This document shows positions 9,083 to 17,546 of a DNA stretch of 47,278 bases, piece by piece. How positions within the stretch are numbered: the first letter of the stretch is position 1; each line of letters opens with the position of its first letter. Position numbers and translations under genes: made by a program. The notes below the pieces were generated by a model that was not told where the DNA came from, searched no databases, and worked only from the letters and a program-made list of their open reading frames with translations. Location of the stretch: contig JASBSN010000045.1 of the NCBI GenBank assembly GCA_030148915.1, positions 1 to 47,278 on the forward strand, in the 5' to 3' direction. Origin of the DNA: Thiogranum sp. GTDB taxonomy: Bacteria; Pseudomonadota; Gammaproteobacteria; DSM-19610.

Positions 9083-9919
9083 ATGGAATCTGTAACCGCA
9101 GTCGACTGGAGCGACCCGGCCATCATCGAGTCGGTGCTGGTTCCCTGGGGTATCCGTATTGTCGTGGCGATCCTGATTTTTCTGGTCGGCCGCTGGATCG
9201 CCCAACGGCTTACCGGACTCTCGCGCCGGGCCATGACCCGCAGCCGGCTCGACGAGATGCTGATTAATTTCCTCACCAACATCATCTATCTGGTGCTGCT
9301 GGTGGCGGTGATCATGGCGACCCTGGACCATGTCGGCATCCAGACCACTTCGCTGCTCGCTATTTTCGGCGCCGCCGGCCTGGCCGTTGGCCTGGCGCTG
9401 AAAGATTCACTGTCCAATTTCTCCTCCGGGGTGATGATCATCCTCTTCCGGCCTTTCAAGGCGGGGGATTTCATCGAGGCTGGCGGTGCCGCCGGCGTGG
9501 TCGAGGAAGTGCGCATGTTCGCTACCCTGCTGCGTACCGGCGATAACCGCGCGGTGATCGTGCCCAATAGCCAGATCTACGACGGCACCATCACCAACTA
9601 TTCGACCAAACCGACCCGTCGTATTGACCTGGTGTTCGGTATCGGCTATGACGACGACATCGCCAAAGCCAAGCAGCTCATGGCGGATATCATGCAACAA
9701 GACGAGCGCATTCTGGAGGATCCGGCGCCGAGCATTGCCATGGCCGAACTCGGCGACAACAGTGTCAATTTCAATGTGCGCCCCTGGGTCAACAGCGCCG
9801 ACTACTGGCCGGTGCGCGCCGATCTGCTGGAAAACATCAAGCTGGCCTTCGACGCCAACGACATCAGCATCCCCTACCCGCAACGCGACGTGCACCTCTA
9901 CGCCGTCGACCGGAAATAA
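9083..9919 (+). CDS. mscS: Small-conductance mechanosensitive channel MscS
   Basis: Homoheptameric inner-membrane channel that opens under membrane tension and releases solutes on osmotic downshock. 278 residues, close to E. coli MscS (286). Three membrane helices are visible: about 20-40, 60-85 and the Gly/Ala-rich pore helix from about 90 (LLAIFGAAGLAVGLALKDSL). The signature of the beta domain follows (RPFKAGDFIEAGGAAGVVEEV, then the VPNSQIYDGTITNYS motif). An AAGGAG sequence (9068-9073) lies 9 bases before the ATG, so the start is firm. It stands between mtnA and the MTA deaminase gene, which are neighbours in Pseudomonas. Confidence 0.95.
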   Translation: MESVTAVDWSDPAIIESVLVPWGIRIVVAILIFLVGRWIAQRLTGLSRRAMTRSRLDEMLINFLTNIIYLVLLVAVIMATLDHVGIQTTSLLAIFGAAGLAVGLALKDSLSNFSSGVMIILFRPFKAGDFIEAGGAAGVVEEVRMFATLLRTGDNRAVIVPNSQIYDGTITNYSTKPTRRIDLVFGIGYDDDIAKAKQLMADIMQQDERILEDPAPSIAMAELGDNSVNFNVRPWVNSADYWPVRADLLENIKLAFDANDISIPYPQRDVHLYAVDRK

Positions 9920-9975
9920 CAGCGCTTGCCCCGCCCGGTTCCCTCGCTTCTCACTTGGCCGCTATACTCGCCGCC

Positions 9976-11313
9976 ATGAGAGCCGTTGAAACACTGCTGC
10001 ACGCCCGCTGGGTTATCCCGGTAGAACCTCACGCCACGGTGCTGGAGCACCACACTGTCGCCATCGACGAGGGCCGTATCGAGGCGATTGTGCCGCAAGC
10101 CGAGGCCCGCCAGAGCTTTCAGGCGCGCAGCGAAGTCGAACTGGACCGACACGCTCTGATCCCCGGTCTGGTCAATGCCCACACACACGCCGCCATGACT
10201 CTGCTGCGCGGTATCGCCGATGACCTGCCGTTGATGGAATGGCTGCAGCGGCACATCTGGCCGGCCGAACAACAGTGGGTCAGCGAACAGTTCATCCACG
10301 ACGGCACCCAACTGGCGATGGCCGAAATGCTGCGCAGCGGCACCACCTGTTTCAACGATATGTACTTCTTTCCCGAAATCACAGCCAGGACGGCAGCCAG
10401 CGCCGGCATGCGCGTGTGCGCCGGCATGATCCTCATCGACTTCCCCACCGCCTATGCCGGCGGCCCCGATGAATACTTCGCCAAGGGCCTCGCCCTGCAG
10501 GACGAGTACAAACATCACCCCCTGGTGCGCTGCAGTTTCGCCCCGCATGCCCCCTACACGGTATCGGACGCGCCGCTGCGCCGCGTGCAGGTACTGGCCG
10601 ACGAACTGGAGCTGCCGGTGCACATGCACGTGCACGAAACCGCCGGTGAAATCAGCGACAGTCTGCGCGCCTGTGGCCAGCGGCCGCTGCAACGCCTGCA
10701 CGACCTGGGGCTGCTGTCGCCTTCCCTAATGGCGGTGCACATGACACAACTCACCGACGCCGAGCGCCAACTGGTGGCCGACAGCGGCGCCACGGTGGTG
10801 CATTGCCCGGAGTCCAACCTGAAACTGGCGAGCGGATTCTGCGCGGTGCAAAAACTGCTCGATGCGGGTATCAACGTGGCGCTCGGCACCGATGGCGCGG
10901 CCAGTAACAACGACCTGGATATGCTGGGCGAACTGCGCAGTGCCGCACTGTTGGCCAAAGCGGTACAGGGGGACGCCAGCGCTCTGCCGGCCCCCGAGGC
11001 TTTGCGCATGGCGACGCTGAGTGGCGCCCGCGCGCTGGGGCTGGGCGAGGCCATCGGCTCGCTGCAAGCGGGCAAATGGGCGGATATCACCGCTGTCGAC
11101 CTCGGCGCCGTGGAAACCCGGCCGCTGTATAACCCCATCTCGCAACTGGTCTACGCCGCCGGGCGCGAACAGGTCAGCGACGTCTGGGTGGCGGGCCACC
11201 ACTTGTTGAAAAACCGCCAACTGACACAACTGGACATGGCCGATATCCTGCAGCGTGCGCACACCTGGCAAGGGCGTATCGCGGCGGCCGACGCGGCGCC
11301 TCACTCGACCTGA
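9976..11313 (+). CDS. mtaD: 5-methylthioadenosine/S-adenosylhomocysteine deaminase (TRZ/ATZ family)
   Basis: Amidohydrolase-superfamily metal enzyme, 445 residues. The first metal-binding pair is in [14 protein letters not shown], further ligands lie in [10 protein letters not shown] and the catalytic Asp in [15 protein letters not shown]. The product is most likely MTA/SAH deaminase, which makes methylthioinosine or S-inosylhomocysteine; the same gene lies beside ubiG and mtnA in Pseudomonas. I used the ATG giving [12 protein letters not shown]; a TTG 21 bases upstream would add seven residues but has no ribosome site. ubiG follows after 43 bases. Family members also deaminate guanine or chlorinated triazines, so substrate assignment rests on context. 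Confidence 0.87.
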   Translation: MRAVETLLHARWVIPVEPHATVLEHHTVAIDEGRIEAIVPQAEARQSFQARSEVELDRHALIPGLVNAHTHAAMTLLRGIADDLPLMEWLQRHIWPAEQQWVSEQFIHDGTQLAMAEMLRSGTTCFNDMYFFPEITARTAASAGMRVCAGMILIDFPTAYAGGPDEYFAKGLALQDEYKHHPLVRCSFAPHAPYTVSDAPLRRVQVLADELELPVHMHVHETAGEISDSLRACGQRPLQRLHDLGLLSPSLMAVHMTQLTDAERQLVADSGATVVHCPESNLKLASGFCAVQKLLDAGINVALGTDGAASNNDLDMLGELRSAALLAKAVQGDASALPAPEALRMATLSGARALGLGEAIGSLQAGKWADITAVDLGAVETRPLYNPISQLVYAAGREQVSDVWVAGHHLLKNRQLTQLDMADILQRAHTWQGRIAAADAAPHST

Positions 11314-11356
11314 CACGGGCCTTGCCGAGTCACCCCACCCCCGGTATCTTGTCGCC

Positions 11357-12067
11357 ATGAACCCCGTCACCGACAACGTCGATCACGCCGAAATCAGCAA
11401 ATTTGAGGAACTGGCCTCGCGCTGGTGGGATCCGCACAGTGAATTCAAGCCGCTGCACGACATCAATCCGCTGCGCCTGGAGTACATCGACCGACACGCG
11501 CCGCTGGCCGATCGCCGGGTGATCGATGTCGGCTGCGGCGGCGGACTGTTGTCCGAAGGCATGGCGACCCTGGGTGCCACCGTGACCGGTATCGATATGG
11601 GTGAAGCGCCGCTGACCGTGGCGCGATTGCATCAACTCGAATCCGGCCTCGAGGTGGACTATCAGCACACCACCGCCGAACAGATGGCCGCCGAGCACCC
11701 GGCGGCTTTCGACAGCTGCACCTGCCTCGAAATGCTCGAGCACGTGCCCGAGCCCGCCTCGGTGATTGACGCCTGCGCGCAACTGGTCAAGCCGGGTGGC
11801 GACGTCTTTTTCTCAACCATCAACCGTAACCCCAAGGCGTATCTGTTGGCCATCCTCGGCGCCGAGTACCTGTTGCGGATGCTTCCCCGTGGCACTCATG
11901 ACTACGCCAGATTCATCCGACCCTCGGAACTGGAACGGTGGGCGCGGGCGGCCGGCCTCAAGCTTCAGGACCTCACCGGTATGACCTACAACCCGCTCAC
12001 CGCGCACTACCGGTTGGAGCGCAACGTGGATGTAAACTATCTCGCCTGGTTCAAGAAAGCTGACTGA
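11357..12067 (+). CDS. ubiG: Ubiquinone biosynthesis O-methyltransferase
   Basis: SAM-dependent methyltransferase performing both O-methylations of the ubiquinone ring. 236 residues. The N-terminus has the UbiG signature [15 protein letters not shown], the SAM site is [16 protein letters not shown] (about 55-70) followed by GIDMGEAPL, and the motif II/III region is [11 protein letters not shown]. The C-terminus [16 protein letters not shown] is also characteristic. The ATG at this position matches the start of known UbiG proteins. The next gene begins within 17 bases after the stop, or overlaps it if a CTG start is used. Confidence 0.96.
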   Translation: MNPVTDNVDHAEISKFEELASRWWDPHSEFKPLHDINPLRLEYIDRHAPLADRRVIDVGCGGGLLSEGMATLGATVTGIDMGEAPLTVARLHQLESGLEVDYQHTTAEQMAAEHPAAFDSCTCLEMLEHVPEPASVIDACAQLVKPGGDVFFSTINRNPKAYLLAILGAEYLLRMLPRGTHDYARFIRPSELERWARAAGLKLQDLTGMTYNPLTAHYRLERNVDVNYLAWFKKAD

Positions 12068-12083
12068 CCACGCCTATACCACG

Positions 12084-12722
12084 GTGCTGTTCGATCTCGA
12101 CGGTACCTTGCTGGACACCGCGGTCGATCTGGCCGACGCGCTGAACGCGGTGTTACAGGCCAACGGCGCACGCCCGCTGCCCTTCGAGTTCATTCGCCCT
12201 GTAGTTTCCCACGGCGGTAATGCGTTAATCGAACTCGGGTTCGGGCTGAAGCCCGGCGAGGACGGATTCGAACCCCTGCGAGAGCAGCTGCTCGCGTATT
12301 ACTCCAGCCATATTGCCCGCCGCACCCGCCTGTTTCCCGGTATGGAAGCGGTGCTCGACTATATTGAATCCAACGGCCTGCAATGGGGCGTGGTCACCAA
12401 CAAACCGGGCTGGCTGACCGCACCGCTGCTGGAAGCCCTGCAGCTGAGCACGCGCGCGGCCGGCGTGGTCTGTGGCGACACGCTCGAACAACGCAAACCG
12501 CACCCGGCGCCGCTGCTGCACGCCTGCCGGCTGATCGGCGCAGAGCCCGACCGCTGCCTCTATGTGGGCGATGCAGAGCGCGACATACAGGCCGGTCGCA
12601 ACGCCGGTATGACCACACTGGTGGCGCTGTTCGGTTATCTGCTGGACAGTGATCGCCCGGAGACCTGGGGCGCCACGGCGCTGATCCGCGAGCCCGGCGA
12701 TATTCTCGCCTGGCTGTCATAA
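12084..12722 (+). CDS. HAD-family phosphatase, MupP/Gph type
   Basis: Cytosolic phosphatase of the HAD superfamily. The nucleophile motif LFDLDGTLLDT is right at the N-terminus, motif II is VVTNKPG, motif III includes the Lys of RKPHPAPLL, and motif IV is YVGDAERDIQAGRNAGM. By sequence it resembles phosphoglycolate phosphatase. By position between ubiG and a YciK-like dehydrogenase it corresponds to the Pseudomonas MupP gene, which dephosphorylates N-acetylmuramate 6-phosphate in cell-wall recycling. The only ATG/GTG/TTG start is the GTG used here, leaving very little before the DxD motif. An in-frame CTG at 12060, overlapping the ubiG end, would add eight residues (TDHAYTT before VLFDLDG) and looks more natural; no other start is available before a stop at 12033. 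Confidence 0.85.
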   Translation: MLFDLDGTLLDTAVDLADALNAVLQANGARPLPFEFIRPVVSHGGNALIELGFGLKPGEDGFEPLREQLLAYYSSHIARRTRLFPGMEAVLDYIESNGLQWGVVTNKPGWLTAPLLEALQLSTRAAGVVCGDTLEQRKPHPAPLLHACRLIGAEPDRCLYVGDAERDIQAGRNAGMTTLVALFGYLLDSDRPETWGATALIREPGDILAWLS

Positions 12723-12797
12723 ACAGTTCACCGAAACTACACGCACCCGTCATACAAAGGACCGACACTGGCGGCGTCTAACCACCGGTGCAAGCCT

Positions 12798-13946
12798 TTG
12801 CCTGCTGGACCCTACATCGCTGTGGTGACCGAAACCTACGCCCCCGAGGTCAACGGGGTTGCCATGACCTTGGGCAAGCTGGTCGAGGGCCTGCTGCGCC
12901 GCGGCTGCCGGGTGGAGTTGTTTCGGCCGTGTCAGTCGCGCGACGAATCCCCGCGCATCAACGGTCAATATGCCGAGCACCTGTTCGCCGGCATGCAGGT
13001 GCCCATGTACCGCGAATTGCGCTTCGGCTTCCCCGCCTTTGGGCGGTTGCGCAACACCTGGCGCAACCATCCGCCGGACGCCGTGTATATCGCTACCGAA
13101 GGGCCCCTTGGCTGGTCGGCGGCCGGCGCCGCCCGCGAGCTCGGCATCGCCGCGCTGAGCGGCTTTCATACCAACTTTCATACCTACAGCCGCCACTACC
13201 GCCTCAAACTGCTGGAACCGCTGATACTCGCGTACCTGCGTAAACTGCACCGGCGCACCGGCTGCACGCTGGTGCCGACCGCGGCGTTGGCGGCGCAACT
13301 GCGGGCCCAGGACTTCGGCTGTGTGGAAGTGCTGCAGCGTGGCGTAGACGCCGCGTGCTTTAACCCGGCCCGACGCGACGACAGTTTGCGCCATCAATGG
13401 GGTGTCGATCCGGGACAATTGGCATGCCTGTATGTCGGGCGCATCGCCGCCGAGAAAAACATTCTGACCGCCGTGGCGGCGTTTCGCGCCATAGAGAGGC
13501 AAACACCCGGCGCCCGCCTGATCCTGGTCGGCGACGGACCGATGCGTGCCAGGCTGTCGCGCGAGAACCCGGATTTCGTCTTCTGCGGTATGCGCCATGG
13601 CACCGAGCTGGCGCGGCATTACGCCAGCGGCGATCTGTTTCTGTTTCCCAGTCGCAGCGAGACGTTTGGCAATGTGGTTACCGAGGCGATGGCCTCCGGG
13701 CTGGCGGTTGTCGCCTATGCGCTGGCCGCCGCCGGCGAACATATTCGCGACGGAGACAATGGCGCGCTCGCCGCCAACGACGAGCCGCAGGCGTTTGTCG
13801 AGCGAGCCGTCGCCCTCGCGCACGATAGCGCGGCTGTGCGCCGCCTCGGCGCGGCGGCCGCCCGCCATGCCGCCGGGTTGACCTGGGAGGCCATTGTCGA
13901 GCGTTTTCAGCAGTTGCTCGAAGAGCAGGCAGGCAAAACGCCATGA
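12798..13946 (+). CDS. GT4-family glycosyltransferase, SQD2/MgtA-like
   Basis: Retaining glycosyltransferase with two Rossmann domains (GT-B fold), 382 residues, TTG start. The N-terminal motif TETYAPEVNGVAMTLGKLVEGL and the central SGFHTNFHTYSRHY resemble the GT4 subgroup that glycosylates diacylglycerol (SqdX/SQD2, MgtA). The donor site shows YVGRIAAEKN, LVGDGPMR and the E-x7-E motif SETFGNVVTEAMASG. The stop overlaps the start of the PAP2-type phosphatase by four bases (ATGA), so the two are probably coupled. A plausible role is making a glycolipid from diacylglycerol supplied by that phosphatase; the sugar and acceptor cannot be read from sequence. Confidence 0.85.
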   Translation: MPAGPYIAVVTETYAPEVNGVAMTLGKLVEGLLRRGCRVELFRPCQSRDESPRINGQYAEHLFAGMQVPMYRELRFGFPAFGRLRNTWRNHPPDAVYIATEGPLGWSAAGAARELGIAALSGFHTNFHTYSRHYRLKLLEPLILAYLRKLHRRTGCTLVPTAALAAQLRAQDFGCVEVLQRGVDAACFNPARRDDSLRHQWGVDPGQLACLYVGRIAAEKNILTAVAAFRAIERQTPGARLILVGDGPMRARLSRENPDFVFCGMRHGTELARHYASGDLFLFPSRSETFGNVVTEAMASGLAVVAYALAAAGEHIRDGDNGALAANDEPQAFVERAVALAHDSAAVRRLGAAAARHAAGLTWEAIVERFQQLLEEQAGKTP

Positions 13947-14464
13947 ACCGCTGGTACCAACTGGATCTCAACCTGTGCATCGGCTTTAATCGCCTCAGCG
14001 CATACCGCATTCCGGAACTGTTTTTTCGGTTCATCAGCCGCATGGGCAACGGCGTTTTCTGGTACAGCCTGATACTGATTCTGCCCTCGCTCTACGGCGA
14101 GCCGGGCTGGCAGGCCGCGCTGCACATGCTGCTCGCCGGGCTGCCGGCGTTGCTGGTTTATAAGGTGCTGAAAAAAACCACCTCGCGGCAGCGTCCGTGT
14201 AACCTGCACCCGCGGGTGCGGCAAAAAACCGCCAGCCTTGATCAGTTCAGTTTTCCCTCGGGGCATACTCTGCACGCGGTCAATTTCACCCTGGTGTGCA
14301 GTGCCTATTTGCCCGAACTGGCCGCGCCCCTGGCCTCGTTCAGTGCACTGGTGGCGCTGTCCCGACCGGTGCTGGGCCTGCACTACCCCAGCGACGTGCT
14401 GGCCGGCGCCGCGATCGGCACCGTTATGGCACTGCTCTCCCTGGAGCTGCCATTGTTCGGTTGA
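13943..14464 (+). CDS. PAP2-family membrane phosphatase
   Basis: Small integral-membrane acid phosphatase, 173 residues. All three PAP2 catalytic signatures are present: KKTTSRQRPC (K-x6-RP), FPSGHT, and SRPVLGLHYPSDVLAG (SR-x5-H-x3-D). Hydrophobic helices flank them (about 55-75, 118-140 and the C-terminus). Known members dephosphorylate phosphatidate, undecaprenyl diphosphate or phosphatidylglycerol phosphate at the membrane. Being coupled to a diacylglycerol-type glycosyltransferase points to phosphatidate as substrate, but this is inference. rmuC starts 35 bases downstream. Confidence 0.9.
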   Translation: MNRWYQLDLNLCIGFNRLSAYRIPELFFRFISRMGNGVFWYSLILILPSLYGEPGWQAALHMLLAGLPALLVYKVLKKTTSRQRPCNLHPRVRQKTASLDQFSFPSGHTLHAVNFTLVCSAYLPELAAPLASFSALVALSRPVLGLHYPSDVLAGAAIGTVMALLSLELPLFG

Positions 14465-14499
14465 GCGGCGCGGGGCGCGGTACGGTATGATGTGCTGGC

Positions 14500-15783
14500 A
14501 TGGAACTTACCTACTGGATACTGTTGCTCGTCGCCGTGCCGTTGGCCGCGCTGGTCGGCTGGCTGCTCGCCCACCTGCGCGCCCAGCGTGCGGTCGCCGG
14601 GCTGCGTGAGGACAACATCCGTCTGGAGAGTCAGCTGGGCTCCCAGCGTCAGGCGATGGAAGAAAAACTGCGCAGCTTCGAAGAGGCTCGCCTGCAATTC
14701 GAGACCACCTTCAAATCCCTCGCCAGCGATGTGCTGAAATCCAACAGCAGTGAATTTCTCAAGCTGGCGGAAACCAATTTCAAGACCCTCCATACGCGTG
14801 CCAGCGGCGAGTTGGAGCAGCGCGAAAAAGCCGTCGAGGGTCTGGTCAAGCCAATCCGCGAATCCCTGGAAAAAACCGACCAACAGATCCGGCGCATGGA
14901 AAAGGAGCGCGAAGCGGCCTTCGGCTCGCTCACGCAACATTTGAAGTTCATGGCCCTGGCCCAGGAGCAACTGCAGGGCGAGACGCGCAACCTGGTCAAG
15001 GCCCTGCGCCGACCGGAAGTGCGCGGCCAGTGGGGTGAGCTGACCCTGAAACGACTCGTCGAGCTGGCCGGCATGGTCAAGCACTGTGACTTCGAGCAAC
15101 AACGCAGCGTCGATACCGACAGCGGTAAGCAGCGCCCCGATATGATCGTGCGCATGCCCGGCGGGCGCGAAATCATCGTCGATGCCAAAGCGCCCATGGA
15201 TGCGTATCTGGGAGCGGCCGAGGCGGCCGATGACGCCGGCCGCGCGCTGGAAATCCAGCGTCATGCACGCAACGTGCGCGACCGGGTGCGCGAACTGGCC
15301 AGCAAGAGCTATTGGCAGCAGTTTCCGCAATCACCGGATTTTGTCGTCCTGTTCATCCCCGGCGATCAATTCCTCAGCGCGGCACTGGAAATCGACCCGC
15401 GTCTGCTCGAAGAAGCGATGGCCGAAAAAGTGGTGCTGGCCACGCCCTCCAGCCTGGTGGCGCTACTGCGCGCGGTGGCCTACGGCTGGCGCCAGGAATC
15501 GCTGGCCGAAAACGCCGAGCAGGTCCTGACCCTGGGCGAAGAGCTGTACGATCGTCTGAGCACTTTTGCCGACCACCTCGGCAAGCTCGGCAGCAGTCTT
15601 CGGCGCAGTGTCGACAGCTACAACAGCGCCGTCGGCTCGTTTGACAGCCGCGTGCTGCCGGGCGCGCGCAAGTTCGGCGAAATGGGTATCCGGCGTAAAA
15701 AAGACCTGCCCGAACCCGAACCGGTGGAACGCCTGCCGCGCCCCGTCCAGGGCGAGCCCGACCCCCCCGGCGATGTCCACTGA
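14500..15783 (+). CDS. rmuC: DNA recombination protein RmuC
   Basis: Predicted nuclease-fold protein first found as limiting recombination at inverted repeats. 427 residues: one N-terminal membrane helix (about 4-25, YWILLLVAVPLAALVGWLL), a long coiled coil (about 30-130) and the RmuC domain with RRPEVRGQWGELTLKRLVELAGM, MPGGREIIVDAKAPMDAYL and FIPGDQFLSAAL. The conserved VDAKAP has the look of a PD-(D/E)xK-type core. The last 11 bases overlap the beginning of hpnC, tying it to the squalene genes although no functional link is known. Confidence 0.95.
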   Translation: MELTYWILLLVAVPLAALVGWLLAHLRAQRAVAGLREDNIRLESQLGSQRQAMEEKLRSFEEARLQFETTFKSLASDVLKSNSSEFLKLAETNFKTLHTRASGELEQREKAVEGLVKPIRESLEKTDQQIRRMEKEREAAFGSLTQHLKFMALAQEQLQGETRNLVKALRRPEVRGQWGELTLKRLVELAGMVKHCDFEQQRSVDTDSGKQRPDMIVRMPGGREIIVDAKAPMDAYLGAAEAADDAGRALEIQRHARNVRDRVRELASKSYWQQFPQSPDFVVLFIPGDQFLSAALEIDPRLLEEAMAEKVVLATPSSLVALLRAVAYGWRQESLAENAEQVLTLGEELYDRLSTFADHLGKLGSSLRRSVDSYNSAVGSFDSRVLPGARKFGEMGIRRKKDLPEPEPVERLPRPVQGEPDPPGDVH

Positions 15784-16639
15784 TCCGGCCGCGGTACGCG
15801 CCGGCTACCGCTGGTGCCGGGCGCTGGCGCGCTCTCACTACGAGAACTTTCCGGTCGCCTCCCTGTTGCTGCCGGCGCGCTTGCGCGACCCGGTCGCCGC
15901 CATCTATGCCTTTGCCCGCTGCGCCGACGACATCGCCGATGAAGGCAGCGCAAGCGCACAACAACGGCTGGCGCAGCTCGACGAGATGGCCGCTGCGTTG
16001 CACTTGATTGACGAGGCCCGCACACCCGACAGCCCGCTGTATCTGGCGCTGGCCGACGCTATTTCCCGACACACTCTGCCGCTGCAACCCTTCCATGACC
16101 TGCTGAGCGCCTTTCGCCAGGACGTGACGCAGACGCGCTACCGCGATTTTGGTCAACTCATGGACTATTGCCGGCGCTCGGCCAATCCGGTTGGCCGGCT
16201 GCTGCTGCACCTGCACGCCCAGGCGTCACCGCGCGATCTCGGTTTATCCGATGCGCTGTGCAGCGCCCTGCAGCTGATCAATTTCCTGCAGGATGTGGCG
16301 CCGGACTACACGTTGCGCGGACGTATCTATCTGCCAGGCGAAGACCTGGCGCGCTTCGGCGTGGCCGAAGCCGATATCCTCGCGCAGCGCAACAGCGCCG
16401 CCATGCGCGCCCTGATGCAGTTTCAGATACAACGCACGACGCGCCTGCTGCGCGCCGGCAGCCCGCTCGGGACACGCCTGAGAGGGCGCTTTGCACTGGA
16501 GCTGCGCGCTATCATTCTCGGTGGATCACGCGTACTGGAAAAGCTTCACCGCCAGCAGGATGCCTTCAGCCGTGTCCGCCTCAGCCGAGGCGAGCGCCTG
16601 AGCATCGGCTGGCGCGCGCTGCGCCAGGGGTTCGCCTGA
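15773..16639 (+). CDS. hpnC: Hydroxysqualene synthase HpnC
   Basis: Trans-isoprenyl diphosphate synthase (squalene/phytoene synthase fold), 288 residues. In the HpnCDE route it converts presqualene diphosphate to hydroxysqualene. The first Asp-rich motif appears as CADDIADE (about 49-56) and the second region as QLINFLQDVAPDYTLRGRIY, where NFxxD replaces the second DxxxD; this form is typical for HpnC. The start is an ATG inside the end of rmuC. hpnD follows one base after the stop and hpnE overlaps hpnD, so the three form one translational unit. Confidence 0.93.
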   Translation: MSTDPAAVRAGYRWCRALARSHYENFPVASLLLPARLRDPVAAIYAFARCADDIADEGSASAQQRLAQLDEMAAALHLIDEARTPDSPLYLALADAISRHTLPLQPFHDLLSAFRQDVTQTRYRDFGQLMDYCRRSANPVGRLLLHLHAQASPRDLGLSDALCSALQLINFLQDVAPDYTLRGRIYLPGEDLARFGVAEADILAQRNSAAMRALMQFQIQRTTRLLRAGSPLGTRLRGRFALELRAIILGGSRVLEKLHRQQDAFSRVRLSRGERLSIGWRALRQGFA

Positions 16640-16640
16640 G

Positions 16641-17546
16641 ATGCCGGAGACGATAGAATCAGAGCAACACCCAGTGGCCGGACCGCTCATGGCCCCCGAT
16701 CGGTATTGTCAGAACAAAGCCGCCGCCAGCGGTTCCAGTTTCTACTACAGCTTTCTCTTTCTGCCCGCCGCGCGCCGCCGCGCGATCATCGCGCTGTATG
16801 CCTTCTGCCGTGAAGTGGACGACAGCGTGGATGATTGCAGCGACCCGGGTATCGCCCAGCGTAAACTCGACTGGTGGCGCGCTGAGATCGAGGCCTGCTT
16901 CGCGGCGCGCCCCACCCATCCCGTCACGCGCGCACTGCAGGGGGTACTCGAGCACTACAATCTGCCCGCGGAATATTTCCACGAAGTCATCGACGGCATG
17001 GCCATGGATCTGCACCAGCAACGTTATGCAAACTTCAGCGAACTGGCGTTGTACTGCCATCGGGTGGCCGGCGTGGTAGGTCTGATGTCGGCGGAAATTT
17101 TCGGCTATCGGGACCGGCGGACGCTGAAGTACGCCGAAACATTGGGCACGGCGATGCAATTGACCAATATCATCCGCGACGTGCGCGAAGATGCCGAACG
17201 CGGCCGGGTCTACCTGCCGGGCGACGAATTGGCCGCTCATGGCCTCGACGCCGACAATTTGATTCATGCCGGTGAGCGCCTGCGCGGAGTACTGGCCGAG
17301 CAGGCGCGGCGCGCCCGCGATTACTACGCGCGCGCCCTGGCCTGCCTGCCCGAGGAGGATCGCTACGCGCAACGCAGCGGACTGATCATGGCGGCCATTT
17401 ACCAGGCGCTGCTGGATGAAATTGAAGCCGATGGTTTCAACGTCATGCAGCACCGCTTGCGCTTGACGCCGTTACGCAAATTCTGGATCGCCTGGATGAG
17501 CGCGCGGCGCGAGCGTCGTCGCCACCGGCGCCGCGCCCATGAATGA
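16641..17546 (+). CDS. hpnD: Presqualene diphosphate synthase HpnD
   Basis: Condenses two farnesyl diphosphates to presqualene diphosphate, the first step toward squalene. 301 residues. Both Asp-rich motifs are complete: FCREVDDSVDD (about 54-64) and TNIIRDVREDAERGRVYLP (about 174-192), with the substrate loop AASGSSFYYSF near the N-terminus. It is the middle gene of hpnC-hpnD-hpnE and its last eight bases overlap hpnE. The product would feed squalene-hopene cyclase, which is not in this window, so hopanoid production cannot be confirmed here. Confidence 0.95.
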   Translation: MPETIESEQHPVAGPLMAPDRYCQNKAAASGSSFYYSFLFLPAARRRAIIALYAFCREVDDSVDDCSDPGIAQRKLDWWRAEIEACFAARPTHPVTRALQGVLEHYNLPAEYFHEVIDGMAMDLHQQRYANFSELALYCHRVAGVVGLMSAEIFGYRDRRTLKYAETLGTAMQLTNIIRDVREDAERGRVYLPGDELAAHGLDADNLIHAGERLRGVLAEQARRARDYYARALACLPEEDRYAQRSGLIMAAIYQALLDEIEADGFNVMQHRLRLTPLRKFWIAWMSARRERRRHRRRAHE

